Assembly: GCF_015207605.1 (NCBI RefSeq)
Contig: NZ_JADEWO010000044.1
Coordinates: 1 to 56,994 of the forward strand
Source: Oculatella sp. LEGE 06141
GTDB taxonomy: Bacteria > Cyanobacteriota > Cyanobacteriia > Elainellales > Elainellaceae
Reading direction: 5' to 3'
Length of the DNA stretch: 56,994 nucleotides
Part shown: positions 1 through 9,987 of the stretch, piece after piece
Position numbering within the stretch: position 1 is the stretch's first letter
How the letters are laid out: the number at the start of each line of letters is the position of its first letter
Notes under the pieces: model-generated
The model's database searches: none
What the model saw: only the letters and a program-made list of their open reading frames with translations
What the model was told of the DNA's origin: nothing
Position numbers and translations under genes: made by a program

Positions 1-1536
<1,536 letters not shown>

Positions 1537-1575
1537 TGCAGGTTTAGTGTTCGATAAACTCTCTTAGATAAGTAG

Positions 1576-1608
1576 AAGGCTCCTGTTCATTTGGACAGGA
1601 GCCTTTTT
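1576..1608 (+). terminator. Rho-independent terminator of psbDC
   Basis: An 11-bp perfect stem (1576-1586 with 1595-1605) and an 8-base loop are followed by a T run. It lies 40 bases after the psbC stop codon. Confidence 0.88.
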
Positions 1609-1717
1609 ATAGTTCATCAATAAAATTGCAACGTTTTGTCAGATCCGGTGTCGCTGTAAAATAGCTCAGAGACAATTACAGTGGCAGGGGGTAACTCGAT
1701 CGCCCCCGTTCAGGATT

Positions 1718-1903
1718 ATGCATGATTCAGATTTAATTGATGATTTGGAATGGACTCCTGAAGCAGAAGCAAAGTTGAAAAACATTCCATTCTTTGTTCG
1801 TGCCCAGGCTCGGCAGCGCATTGAAGCCCTAGCTCGCGATGCAGAAATGGAAACCGTCACAGTAGATTTAGTAGAACAGGCTCGCCTTGAGTTTGGGCAG
1901 TAA
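1718..1903 (+). CDS. PCP-reductase-domain small protein (ChlB C-terminal-like)
   Basis: This 61-residue protein consists almost entirely of the small helical domain found at the C terminus of ChlB/BchB in light-independent protochlorophyllide reductase. The recognisable core is [19 protein letters not shown] followed by an R-x-R-x-E-x-x-A helix and a final hydrophobic helix. Stand-alone versions are common in cyanobacteria and are annotated as PCP reductase family proteins; I know of no proven role. CAGGA at 1711-1715 lies very close to the ATG. The gene follows the psbDC terminator on the same strand, so it probably has its own promoter in 1609-1717. Identity of the domain is solid; function is open. 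Confidence 0.85.
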   Translation: MHDSDLIDDLEWTPEAEAKLKNIPFFVRAQARQRIEALARDAEMETVTVDLVEQARLEFGQ

Positions 1904-1908
1904 TGCCG

Positions 1909-2742
1909 TCAGGATTGTTCCTGGCTACCTGTCGTCATTGCAGTGAGAACCGCCTGCTGGCTCACCTGAGCGTAAATGGTTTTCAAGTAGTCTAAAACCG
2001 TCTGCGACGAGGTCATTACCTGGCTACCTGTCGCTTCCGATTTCAGCGGAATCGGCCCCAATACATCTAAAACTGTGTCGCTACCCGATGGCGCAATCAC
2101 AACCAGGGATGGCTCAAGCTGTTCGTCGTATTTCCAGAACTGGTTCAAACTGACGGGATATTGATTCGCAGGAGGCGGTTCTAATACTGTCGTCTCTGAT
2201 GCCTCGCTTTTACTTCGCATCTGGCGGAGTGCTGTAATAATCTGATCTTTGGTACGGCCTCGCAGCAGAAACAGCACAAACGGGTCTTCACTGAAGCGAT
2301 CGCCCAACAAATAGTAAACCGCGCCAATATGTTTACAAGGGTTCGCCGGATCGGGACACGAACACTTGCTATGGATATCAAACTTCGTGAGCGGAAACAG
2401 ACTTAGCCCATTGGCCGTAAATACTTCCTCGATGTTGTGGGGCATTTCACCCGCCAGCAATTTGGCGGAAAAGATAGCACGCTCTGCCATCGATTCAATC
2501 ACATATTGCCACTGTTCTTCATCAAAGGGATCAAGGGAAAGCGAAACCTTGTAAGGCTCTGGCGCGGTTCCCTGCACTAGCGCTGATACTTTGGCTCCTT
2601 TAAATTCAAGCTTCAGCACATTGCCTTCACGAGCATAATTGCGAGCGCGAGCCAGACGGCGAACCCAACCAAACGATTCCAGAACATCAACCCAGCGCTG
2701 CGCCCACCATTCTCGATTGGTTTGAGTATTGTAATTAGTCAT
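1909..2742 (-). CDS. SWIM zinc-finger domain protein
   Basis: The protein has a SWIM-type zinc finger, C-x-C-x(n)-C-x-H, visible as CSCPDPANPCKHIGAVYY in the middle, preceded by a conserved N-terminal region starting with a W-W-x-x-R-W motif. SWIM domains bind zinc and mediate contacts with DNA or protein. In bacteria these proteins are often encoded beside a SNF2/RapA-type helicase, which is absent here. The frame extends to an ATG at 2787, but I prefer the ATG at 2742 (MTNYNTQTNREWW) because the conserved sequence begins there; no strong ribosome site decides between them. The gene converges with the small gene at 1718, with five bases between their stops. Confidence 0.85.
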   Translation of the reverse strand: MTNYNTQTNREWWAQRWVDVLESFGWVRRLARARNYAREGNVLKLEFKGAKVSALVQGTAPEPYKVSLSLDPFDEEQWQYVIESMAERAIFSAKLLAGEMPHNIEEVFTANGLSLFPLTKFDIHSKCSCPDPANPCKHIGAVYYLLGDRFSEDPFVLFLLRGRTKDQIITALRQMRSKSEASETTVLEPPPANQYPVSLNQFWKYDEQLEPSLVVIAPSGSDTVLDVLGPIPLKSEATGSQVMTSSQTVLDYLKTIYAQVSQQAVLTAMTTGSQEQS

Positions 2743-2944
2743 TGAGGCCGTCTGCTTGGGGTAGGACTGCATGGGACACGGAGACATGTTTTGAGGCTCA
2801 GGCTTTCCGCTGAAAAGAGGCGATCGCGGCTTGGCCTGTCTGCCAGAGAGAACATCCAGATCAACCAGTCAACCTCCTGCTCCCGCTGTGGTTTCTTACG
2901 AGCTTCCTTGCAGGATTCCTTCAATGGGTCAGGCAAAGCATGTC

Positions 2945-3922
2945 CTATTCTGTTGCGGTAGCAGCCGCACGAGCCGCACTTTCTGGAAAAACGTTGGCCG
3001 CCTTAAGCATATGGTAAGTGATCAGCAGTTGGGTTAGCGCTAGCGGGTAGCTCTGCAACGTTTCGCCCGTTGTCCCAGTCACTTTACCAATATCTGGATT
3101 TCCTCCTAAACTGCAAAATTGCCCCAGATGGGGAACATCATTGCAAAGCATCCGCTCCAGTTCGGTTACCTGATCGACAGTAGCGTGACCATCAATTTCT
3201 AACACATCCACTGGTTTGCCCATGTCGCGATCGAGTTCTAACCGAATAGCAGACCCCAAATGATTGCCATCTGGCTTTAAAATTTTGCTGAGGTCAGGAT
3301 GGGGAATCGTTGGGCGTAGAACTAACCGGACATTTAACAACAGATCGCTGTGCTCCGAGTCTGTTTCGGAAGGATAAAAGCTGACCACAACATCTGCCCA
3401 TTGCCGTTGGGGACGAATAAACTGTTCTGAATCATGCTCTCGTTTTCTAAGTTGCTCTAAAACTTGCTCTTTGTTGTAGCCACGCTTACTCGTGTCACGC
3501 TTCACTTTCCACTCGGTTCGCAGAGATTCGGGTGGAGCCAAATACACTTTCACATCGTAGCTGCTGCGAGCGCCACGCGTAGAATAGCCCAACAAGCCTT
3601 CAACAATTACATACTGGCTCGGCTTAATGTACTCAGGTGCGTCGAATTCGCCAGTCGAGTGGTTGTAAATCGGTTTGAGAATGGGTTGCCCGGTTCGCAG
3701 CAAACTCAAATGCTGCTGAATAATATCAAGATAGTTACAGTCAGGATGTAGCGCTGAGATCCCAAGTTCGGCTCGTTGGCGTCGATCATAGCGGTGATAA
3801 TCATCAGTGCAGATGATCGTCACGTTTTCCTCTCCCAGGATTTGAGCAATTCCCCGAGTTAACGTGGTTTTACCTGCTGCACTATCGCCGACGATACCGA
3901 GAATAATTGGACGCTGGGACAT
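2945..3922 (-). CDS. Phosphoribulokinase/uridine kinase family protein (second-type PRK paralogue)
   Basis: The 325-residue protein has a P-loop GDSAAGKTT (residues 12-20), CTDDYHRYDRRQR (38-50), the PIYNHSTGEFDAPE substrate loop and VIVEGLL, all as in phosphoribulokinases that phosphorylate ribulose 5-phosphate to ribulose bisphosphate. It is not the usual Calvin-cycle enzyme of cyanobacteria. That enzyme has a cysteine in its P-loop (GDSGCGKST type) which forms the redox disulfide with the cysteine before the DDYH motif. Here the P-loop position is Ala16 and only Cys38 remains, so thioredoxin control by that disulfide is impossible. The extra C-terminal region of about 100 residues also differs. 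Family membership is certain; the substrate is inferred. Confidence 0.85.
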   Translation of the reverse strand: MSQRPIILGIVGDSAAGKTTLTRGIAQILGEENVTIICTDDYHRYDRRQRAELGISALHPDCNYLDIIQQHLSLLRTGQPILKPIYNHSTGEFDAPEYIKPSQYVIVEGLLGYSTRGARSSYDVKVYLAPPESLRTEWKVKRDTSKRGYNKEQVLEQLRKREHDSEQFIRPQRQWADVVVSFYPSETDSEHSDLLLNVRLVLRPTIPHPDLSKILKPDGNHLGSAIRLELDRDMGKPVDVLEIDGHATVDQVTELERMLCNDVPHLGQFCSLGGNPDIGKVTGTTGETLQSYPLALTQLLITYHMLKAANVFPESAARAAATATE

Positions 3923-4345
3923 AGCTACTCCTGGAAAGATATGAACTTATATAAAGCAATCTGAGGGTGAGAGTTAGAGCTATTGTACGTCTGTTGGGTT
4001 ATTGCAAGACGAAATAGACCAGGTGGATTGGTCTGAAGCACTGCTAGAACGAGGTTGTTAACCCCTTTGAGCAAAGTCCGTAGGAGGGACGATTCAAGGT
4101 TGAACTGGCCTTAAGCTTCTCATCTTCTTGCCCCTGGTGGCTTAAGCGATCGTTGAGGCATGGATTTTGACTACGCTGAGTTCAAGCCCCTATCAGTACC
4201 GTAGGCACAGCCTGACCGACAGCCGACCCACGAGAATGTATTTTGATGATGAAGGTCGATGATCAGGGGAGGAGCGACTTATAATTGAGAACACAACGCC
4301 ACACCAACTCTTGACCGGGTTGTACCCACTGGATAAAAACTAAAG
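3923..4345. other. Intergenic region without recognised genes
   Basis: I see no tRNA, repeat or convincing open frame. It must hold the promoter of the minus-strand PRK paralogue. TTGACC at 4311-4316 and TAAAAA at 4334-4339 (17-base spacer) resemble a promoter, but they sit so close to the ATG at 4346 that the transcript would be nearly leaderless. I treat this as weak. Confidence 0.4.
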
Positions 4346-4540
4346 ATGAACTCAAACGAGTTTACGCAGGCTTTCAATCTGGCTAAAGCACTGAATCTCG
4401 TTACGGCCAGCCGTATTGTCAACGGTGTGCTGTACGTATACAACTCTGCCGGACAGGCTAAGCCCTGGGACAGTTTTGCCGCAGAATTTCCGCTTGAACG
4501 GCTCATGGCGATGGTCAACCGGGAATTGACCCAGCATTAG
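4346..4540 (+). CDS. Small hypothetical protein
   Basis: A 64-residue frame, MNSNEFTQAFNLAKALNLV..., with balanced composition, an amphipathic N-terminal helix and a short central beta-like segment (IVNGVLYVYN). There is a weak TAAAG ribosome site just before the ATG. I do not recognise the family. It has no neighbours on the same strand within 350 bases, so it would be monocistronic. The opposite strand is also open over the same span, so coding status rests on composition and start context only. Confidence 0.5.
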   Translation: MNSNEFTQAFNLAKALNLVTASRIVNGVLYVYNSAGQAKPWDSFAAEFPLERLMAMVNRELTQH

Positions 4541-4898
4541 CCTTTGGTGGCCTTATTCCTAACTCAAGCTTGTCCGTGATGGTGACGGAAGATTGAACGT
4601 GGCTATTGAACTATCAGCATATGGCCGGTGACTTAAGTCAATCCTGCTTTAAACGCTTGGAAACAGCCCATCATCAGACCAGCTTTGCCTCCCGCCTGAT
4701 TAGCCGATAGGATGTGGGAGCCATGAGCCAGTAAGATTTGCATTGGTTGAAGTTTTCTCGTAAATATCACTTCAATAGTCTGGAACATTGTCAGAATTAA
4801 AACAGTCTTTTTCTTTACACAAGAATTTTACTCGTGCCGCTCAACCGCTTCGATGAGCATGGGTAGCCATTCAAAACTTAGGGTTTCGAGGAAACTAT
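4541..4898. other. Intergenic region without recognised genes
   Basis: No gene, repeat or RNA is recognised. The 3' part is AT-richer (about 4755-4830) and probably carries the promoter of the secreted protein at 4899. Confidence 0.4.
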
Positions 4899-5384
4899 AT
4901 GGGTGTTCGATTTCAAAGGCTGAATCGATGGAGCAGCTTACTGTTGGGATTGGTAGCGATCGCGTCCACTCCCGCCCTGGCTCAAACAGCAAACTTCGAT
5001 TCGTTGAGCCTGTCTCCTGGATTTACAAGTAATGAAGGAACCGTCAGCGGCTATACTCAGGGTTCATTTTCTCTAACCGCCATTTCCGATCGCGACAACA
5101 CTGGTAGTCTCTGCCTGGGATACGCGGCATCAACTCCCGACCATGTGATGACCCTGGAGCAAGACTTTTCCCGTTTGCGGGTTGAGGTGAATAGTGGCGG
5201 CAACGATACAACATTAATCATCGTGGGGCCAAACAACCGTACCGTTCGCTGTGGAGACGATACAGGCAGCAACAAAGATGCCAGCATCGAAGACACCAAC
5301 TGGCGCGCCGGTACGTACCGCATCTGGGTTGGTTCATTTGATGCGGGCAGTCGTTACAACTACACTCTCAGCGTTGAGGAATAG
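4899..5384 (+). CDS. Secreted protein of unknown function with signal peptide
   Basis: The first 28 residues form a clear Sec signal peptide: a basic start (RFQRLNRW), a hydrophobic core (SLLLGLVAIAS) and a TPALA-Q cleavage site. The mature part of about 130 residues is beta-rich, with two cysteines about 40 residues apart. It has the look of a pre-peptidase C-terminal or jelly-roll type domain, with a G-x-Y-x-I-W-V-G-S strand near the end (TYRIWVGSFDAGSRYNYTLS). GAGG at 4889-4892 precedes the ATG. It should be exported to the periplasm or outside. A strong hairpin terminator follows at 5409, so the gene is monocistronic. Binding or structural roles are possible; no catalytic motif is visible. 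Confidence 0.82.
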   Translation: MGVRFQRLNRWSSLLLGLVAIASTPALAQTANFDSLSLSPGFTSNEGTVSGYTQGSFSLTAISDRDNTGSLCLGYAASTPDHVMTLEQDFSRLRVEVNSGGNDTTLIIVGPNNRTVRCGDDTGSNKDASIEDTNWRAGTYRIWVGSFDAGSRYNYTLSVEE

Positions 5385-5408
5385 ACTAACGTTCAGGATT
5401 AAGTTTTT

Positions 5409-5439
5409 GGCGTTGCTGGGGATCGCAACGCCGTTTTTT
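5409..5439 (+). terminator. Rho-independent terminator
   Basis: An 8-bp GC-rich stem (5409-5416 with 5425-5432) and an 8-base loop are followed by a T run. It ends the transcript of the secreted protein. Confidence 0.85.
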
Positions 5440-5531
5440 GTTGGGATGTTGACAGGCTTGCTCCCGGCGATCGTTCCTGTGCGATCGATTCATCTTGCAC
5501 CGATGCAGCAAAACGATTGGTGCCCCACTGC

Positions 5532-6305
5532 CTAAATTCCAGCACCATTAAGGAACTCTTCAATTACCTTGTCGTCAATTCGGCAGCTTTTAGCAGAGGC
5601 AATTCTCTCCTGAAGCGTGTGAGAAGCGGATTTTGCTTCTGAGAGAACGAGCTGAAGTTGAGGAACCTGGGTCACTTGCTGCAACTCTTGTAACTGCTGT
5701 TCCATCACCTCAATTCGATCGAGTAGCGCTCGAATCACTTGCGCTTCAGAATCGGGAAGACGACCATGCTCTAGTGGCTCAACCCGTTCACCCGAGCGGT
5801 AGACAACGCGACCGGGGACACCCACAACCGTGCAGTCGGAGGGCACATCCCGCAGCACCACCGATCCGGCTCCGATCCGCACACGGTTACCAATTTGAAT
5901 GTTGCCCAACACCTTGGCTCCGGCTCCAACGACCACATTTTCGCCTAATGTTGGATGGCGTTTGCCGCTCTCTTTACCCGTTCCACCCAGCGTCACGCCT
6001 TGATAAATTAGCGCGTAGTCTCCAATGATCGCGGTTTCACCAATGACAACACCCATGCCGTGATCGATAAAAACCCCTCGCCCAATTGCGGCACCGGGGT
6101 GAATCTCGATCCCCGTTAAAAACCTGGCAACGTGCGACATCAGACGCGGAAAAAATGGGATGCCAATGGTGTAGAGCCAGTGGGCTAATCGATGCATGAG
6201 CAAAGCTTGCAGACCGGGGTAACAAAAAAGTACCTCTAGCCAGTTACGCGCTGCTGGGTCACGGTCAAAGATGATGCGGAAATCAGCCAGCAAAGTTTTG
6301 AGCAC
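5532..6305 (-). CDS. cysE: Serine O-acetyltransferase
   Basis: The enzyme transfers acetyl from acetyl-CoA to L-serine, giving O-acetylserine for cysteine synthesis. An N-terminal helical domain (about residues 1-65) is followed by left-handed beta-helix hexapeptide repeats with the family signature [19 protein letters not shown], then [16 protein letters not shown] and the acetyl-CoA-binding tail region GVPGRVVY. The His in FIDHG and the Asp-His pair are the expected catalytic residues. After the catalytic domain there is an extra C-terminal stretch of about 60 residues with a coiled-coil segment ([14 protein letters not shown]). The start is GTG at 6305; no better ATG is near. It converges with the secreted protein upstream. 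Confidence 0.95.
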   Translation of the reverse strand: MLKTLLADFRIIFDRDPAARNWLEVLFCYPGLQALLMHRLAHWLYTIGIPFFPRLMSHVARFLTGIEIHPGAAIGRGVFIDHGMGVVIGETAIIGDYALIYQGVTLGGTGKESGKRHPTLGENVVVGAGAKVLGNIQIGNRVRIGAGSVVLRDVPSDCTVVGVPGRVVYRSGERVEPLEHGRLPDSEAQVIRALLDRIEVMEQQLQELQQVTQVPQLQLVLSEAKSASHTLQERIASAKSCRIDDKVIEEFLNGAGI

Positions 6306-6631
6306 AGGAATTTACCCCGATTAGCGAGCAAACCGATTACTATCTTAACGTTCTACTGGCCGACATTGATTAGTATGACCTAAGAGGGCGATCGCCTCTA
6401 TCAACTCCAAGCTTGCCCCCAACCATTTAGATAGCGTTTCAAACTGTCTGTTCGTTAACTTCCTATTGAGATAAATTGATAGCAATCAGCCGCTATGGTT
6501 AGGGTTGATAGCGGTTCCGTCGCAATCGCCCGATGACAAGATGGTCTAACGTGGGAACGCTGTAGTCAGACAAAACGTTCAAATTTCCATCGCTTGAGAT
6601 TTGACCCCATCCTTTGCCACTCGCTTGTTTT
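6306..6631. other. Divergent promoter region between cysE and the HlyD gene
   Basis: It separates the divergent cysE and adaptor genes. It contains one HIP1 palindrome (around 6388-6397) and a small hairpin (6490-6496 pairing with 6508-6514). No gene or binding site is recognised. Confidence 0.4.
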
Positions 6632-8005
6632 ATGCAATCAACCCAAACCACCACCTCCGCCCGTGCCCGCCAAACTCGGCAGCAGTTTGTTAATCCAGAG
6701 GATTACCTCTCTTACGAATTAGGCAAGGCGGTGCGAGAATTGCCGCCCCTCTACACCCGGCTGCTGGCGGGCAGCATGACGGCTCTGGTCGTCAGCGCTA
6801 TTGCCTGGGCTTACTTCAGCAAGGTAGACGAGGTCGCCGTTGCCAATGGTGAACTCATTCCCTCGGCGCAGGTACGCCCTATTCGAGCCTTGGAAGGTGG
6901 GGTGATTCGATCGATTAATGTCAAGGAAGGGGAAGAGGTCACCCAGGGCGATGTGCTAATTGAGCAAGATCCCACCCTATCTCGCTCAGAGGTCGATCGC
7001 CTGGAACAGTCCGCCGCCTTAATTCGCCAGGATCTAGCCCGACTGGAGGCAGAACGCACCGGGCAGCGCTCGTCAGGCAATACATTGCAGGATCAGCTAT
7101 TGGCCTCGCGTTTACAAGAATTTGATACTCGACGGGAAGGGGCGATCGCTGAAGCCAATCGTCAAAAAGCCACGATCGCCGAAGCCAGCGTCCAGTTAAC
7201 GCGCTTGCAGGAAAACTTAGTGAACGCCAGAACAACCCTGGCGAACGCTCAGGATCGAGAGCAAAGCTTGCGTAGCTTGGTAGACGGAGCGATTCCCCGA
7301 TTTGATTATTTAGAAGCACGCGATCGATTGACTGAGGCAGAAGATCGGGTGGGTTCATTGCAGCAGGAAATTGCCGCTCAGCAGCAAGCGGTTCAGCAAA
7401 CGCAGCAAGCCTACCAGTCGGCTCAGCAAGCGGTAAACCGTCTGGGTTCGGAACGGCAGAGCGAAATTTTGAGCCAACTAAACCAGCGCAAAGAAGAATT
7501 AGCCAACCTGGAAGGGCAACTCGCTCAAGCCCAAATTAGAAACGATGGCGAAACCATTAAAGCTCCAATTTCGGGTCGAATCTATAATATTCAAGCCACG
7601 CTAGCCGAACGCACAATCGAGCCGGGAGAAGAACTGCTGTCCATTTTGCCCGATGGCGGTGGCTTGATGCTGCAAGTCAAAGTGCTGAACCGGGACATTG
7701 GCTTTATTGACAAAGGGATGCGAGCCAAGATTAAGGTCGCTACATTTCCCTTCCAGGAATTTGGCACGATTGAAGGAGAGGTGGTTGAAGTCAGCCCGAA
7801 TGCGATCGTAGATCAGGAGTTGGGCTTAGTATTTATAACCCAGGTCAGGCTCAACAAAACGTCGGTGCCCGTTCGCGGACAAGAGGTACAGCTCACTCCC
7901 GGTATGGCGGCCTCGGCGGAAATTGTGACGCGGCAGCGAACGGTACTCACCTTCTTACTAGAACCCATTACCCGCCGCTTTGACGAAGCCTTCTCTGTGC
8001 GATAG
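6632..8005 (+). CDS. HlyD-family membrane fusion protein (type I secretion/ABC export adaptor)
   Basis: The 457-residue product has a single N-terminal membrane anchor (about 44-62) and a first half-lipoyl motif (ANGELIPSAQVRPI.ALEGG-like). A long Gln/Ala-rich coiled-coil hairpin follows (about 105-300), then the second half-lipoyl segment (IKAPISGRIYNIQ) and a C-terminal beta domain. Such adaptors link an inner-membrane ABC exporter to an outer-membrane channel in type I secretion or peptide/lipid export. No ATPase-permease gene lies next to it. The window encodes two RTX proteins that would need such a system, but that pairing is only inference. I use the ATG at 6632; a TTG at 6614 would add six residues. 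It converges with the ABC-2 permease. Confidence 0.92.
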   Translation: MQSTQTTTSARARQTRQQFVNPEDYLSYELGKAVRELPPLYTRLLAGSMTALVVSAIAWAYFSKVDEVAVANGELIPSAQVRPIRALEGGVIRSINVKEGEEVTQGDVLIEQDPTLSRSEVDRLEQSAALIRQDLARLEAERTGQRSSGNTLQDQLLASRLQEFDTRREGAIAEANRQKATIAEASVQLTRLQENLVNARTTLANAQDREQSLRSLVDGAIPRFDYLEARDRLTEAEDRVGSLQQEIAAQQQAVQQTQQAYQSAQQAVNRLGSERQSEILSQLNQRKEELANLEGQLAQAQIRNDGETIKAPISGRIYNIQATLAERTIEPGEELLSILPDGGGLMLQVKVLNRDIGFIDKGMRAKIKVATFPFQEFGTIEGEVVEVSPNAIVDQELGLVFITQVRLNKTSVPVRGQEVQLTPGMAASAEIVTRQRTVLTFLLEPITRRFDEAFSVR

Positions 8006-8061
8006 AAGTGTGCGATAGAAGTTAGGAAAACAAACGTTAGAAAAACTGTCGCCAGAACGTT

Positions 8062-8844
8062 CTAGCTTGAGGCGCTGGTGTAAAACCGAAGAGCAAAGCG
8101 CCAAAAGGAGCGAGAAATAAACAAAAGGGCGATCGCCAGCCCCACCGAACCCAGCATCAACCCCGATTCAACGCGGTTTAACAAAGCTTGCGCCGGAACC
8201 GTGGTTAAAAACGCGACGGGCACAATAAAGGTAAAGAAAAAGCGATAGGCCACTGGATAAGCAGCGGTCGGAAAGCGTCCTGCTTCCAACAAGCCCCTCA
8301 ATACCTCAGTCACATTGTAAATTTTGACAAACCAAATGCTAGTCGCCCCCAGCATAAACCACAGGCTATACAGACTGATCATGCCAAACAGCAGCGGCAA
8401 AACGCCTAAACTGTAAGCCATTGGCGCAACACCCAGCCGACTACCCGCATAGCCGATCACAATCAGCCCAAAGAAGACATCCGGCAACCCCCACGGGGAA
8501 ACCGTGCGGGCTGAGAGCCAAAATTGAGAACTGATAGGCTTGAGCAAAACAAAATCCAGCGTACCTTCCTGCACCTGCCGCACAATTTGGTTGAGGTTGG
8601 GAGCCAGGAAGGTTGCCGAAAATCCTTGCAGCAGGGTAAACACTCCCAGAACAATCAGGGCTTCTTCCCAACTCCAGCCTTCGAAGGTGTAACCCGTTTG
8701 GTAGAACAAGAATAGACCAAACAGGCTGCCAGTCAAATTTCCCAAACTGCTGAGGGCAGCAATCAAAAAGTTGATGCGATATTCTAATTCTGCCGCGATC
8801 GCCGCTCCCCAAAACAGCCGTAATACGTTGAGGTATCGCTCCAT
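8062..8844 (-). CDS. ABC-2 family transporter permease
   Basis: A 260-residue integral membrane protein with about six hydrophobic segments and the ABC-2 type pattern of the DUF990 group. The recognisable stretch is VRQVQEGTLDFVLLKPIS, followed by a long membrane region. Members form the membrane part of ABC exporters of unknown substrate and are usually encoded with a second permease and an ATPase. Neither is adjacent here, so the partners must be elsewhere. It starts 36 bases downstream of the stop of the upstream dehydrogenase gene on the same strand and may share its transcript. Confidence 0.85.
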   Translation of the reverse strand: MERYLNVLRLFWGAAIAAELEYRINFLIAALSSLGNLTGSLFGLFLFYQTGYTFEGWSWEEALIVLGVFTLLQGFSATFLAPNLNQIVRQVQEGTLDFVLLKPISSQFWLSARTVSPWGLPDVFFGLIVIGYAGSRLGVAPMAYSLGVLPLLFGMISLYSLWFMLGATSIWFVKIYNVTEVLRGLLEAGRFPTAAYPVAYRFFFTFIVPVAFLTTVPAQALLNRVESGLMLGSVGLAIALLFISRSFWRFALRFYTSASS

Positions 8845-8880
8845 TTCATCCTCATTCTGATGAAGGTATCGCCCAATCGG

Positions 8881-9954
8881 CTATGGCACCATTGCCACCT
8901 TAATCACCTTGCGATCGCGCATATCGCAAAACGTTTGTTCCAACTCCTTCAACGGGCGATGGTCGCTGATCAGTAATTCAAAGGGTAGCGCATGGCTGGC
9001 CAAAAGATGCAACGCGGCTCGAACATAGTGCGGCGTGTTGTGGAACACCCCTTTTAGCGTCAGTTCGCTGTAGTGAAGCTGTTCTGTGCCGACGGTAATG
9101 CTGGTATCGCGAGGACAGCCGCCAAATAAATTCACGGTTGCCCCCGGACGGGCACAGGCGATCGCCAGTTCCCAGGCAGATGGCACCCCCGTTGCCTCAA
9201 CCACCACATCGGCACCCCAGCCATCCGTTAGCTCGCGCACAAGGGCTGGAATATCGTCAATGTCGTGATAGTTGAACGTGCGAGCCACGCCAAACTGTTC
9301 AGCCACCTGAAGCCGCTGGTTACTGCCGCCAAACAAAAACACTTCAGTTTGAGGCTGCGCCACAGAAACAGACTGGCGATCGCCTTGCCATGCTTGTTGT
9401 CCAGCCGCCAGCGCTCCGGCAAACATTAACCCGATCGCCCCATCACCAAACAAAACGACGCGATCGCCCGGTTTCACGTTAGACCGCGCCGCACCATGCA
9501 GCACACAGGCCAACGGTTCTGTCATGGCAGCCAGAGCATCCGGCAATGCATCTGGAATCGGCAGCATATTGTAGTTAACAATGGGAGCCGGAATGGTGAG
9601 ATATTCGGCAAACGTGCCGTTGTTAAACGTGAGGTGAGGACAAAGGGAGAATTCTTGTTTTTGGCAGAAAAAGCAGGTCATGCATGGGGCTGAATTGTTG
9701 GCAACGACGCGATCGCCAATCGACCAGCCTTCTACCCCTTGACCGATCGCCACAATCTGACCAGCGGCTTCATGCCCGAACGGAGTCGGCGGTTTTAGCA
9801 TTCGCGCGTGTCCTCCGCGCCGCCAAACCTTGAGATCAGTGCCACAGGTCGTTGCTGCTGCAACCCGAATCACGACTTCCCCTGCCTGGGGAGATGGCCT
9901 TTCAACCTGTTCTAGACGTAAATCTTCTTTGCCGTAAAGTAAAGCTGCCAGCAC
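8881..9954 (-). CDS. Zinc-dependent medium-chain alcohol dehydrogenase
   Basis: The protein is a medium-chain dehydrogenase with the catalytic zinc ligands Cys37 (TCGTD) and His61-Glu62 (GHEAAG). A structural zinc site of four cysteines (91, 94, 97, 105) and a Rossmann domain (VVLFGDGAIGLMFAG) follow. Its overall pattern resembles sorbitol or threonine dehydrogenase-like enzymes, so it probably oxidises a polyol or secondary alcohol with NAD(P); the substrate is unknown. An unusual in-frame insertion (about residues 186-203) sits between the first Rossmann helix and the next strand and includes a HIP1 octamer in the DNA. The start is GTG. The racemase gene lies 33 bases upstream on the same strand. 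Confidence 0.9.
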   Translation of the reverse strand: MLAALLYGKEDLRLEQVERPSPQAGEVVIRVAAATTCGTDLKVWRRGGHARMLKPPTPFGHEAAGQIVAIGQGVEGWSIGDRVVANNSAPCMTCFFCQKQEFSLCPHLTFNNGTFAEYLTIPAPIVNYNMLPIPDALPDALAAMTEPLACVLHGAARSNVKPGDRVVLFGDGAIGLMFAGALAAGQQAWQGDRQSVSVAQPQTEVFLFGGSNQRLQVAEQFGVARTFNYHDIDDIPALVRELTDGWGADVVVEATGVPSAWELAIACARPGATVNLFGGCPRDTSITVGTEQLHYSELTLKGVFHNTPHYVRAALHLLASHALPFELLISDHRPLKELEQTFCDMRDRKVIKVAMVP

Positions 9955-9987
9955 AATACCAAGTCTAAATCTAAGATCCCCCTGATT

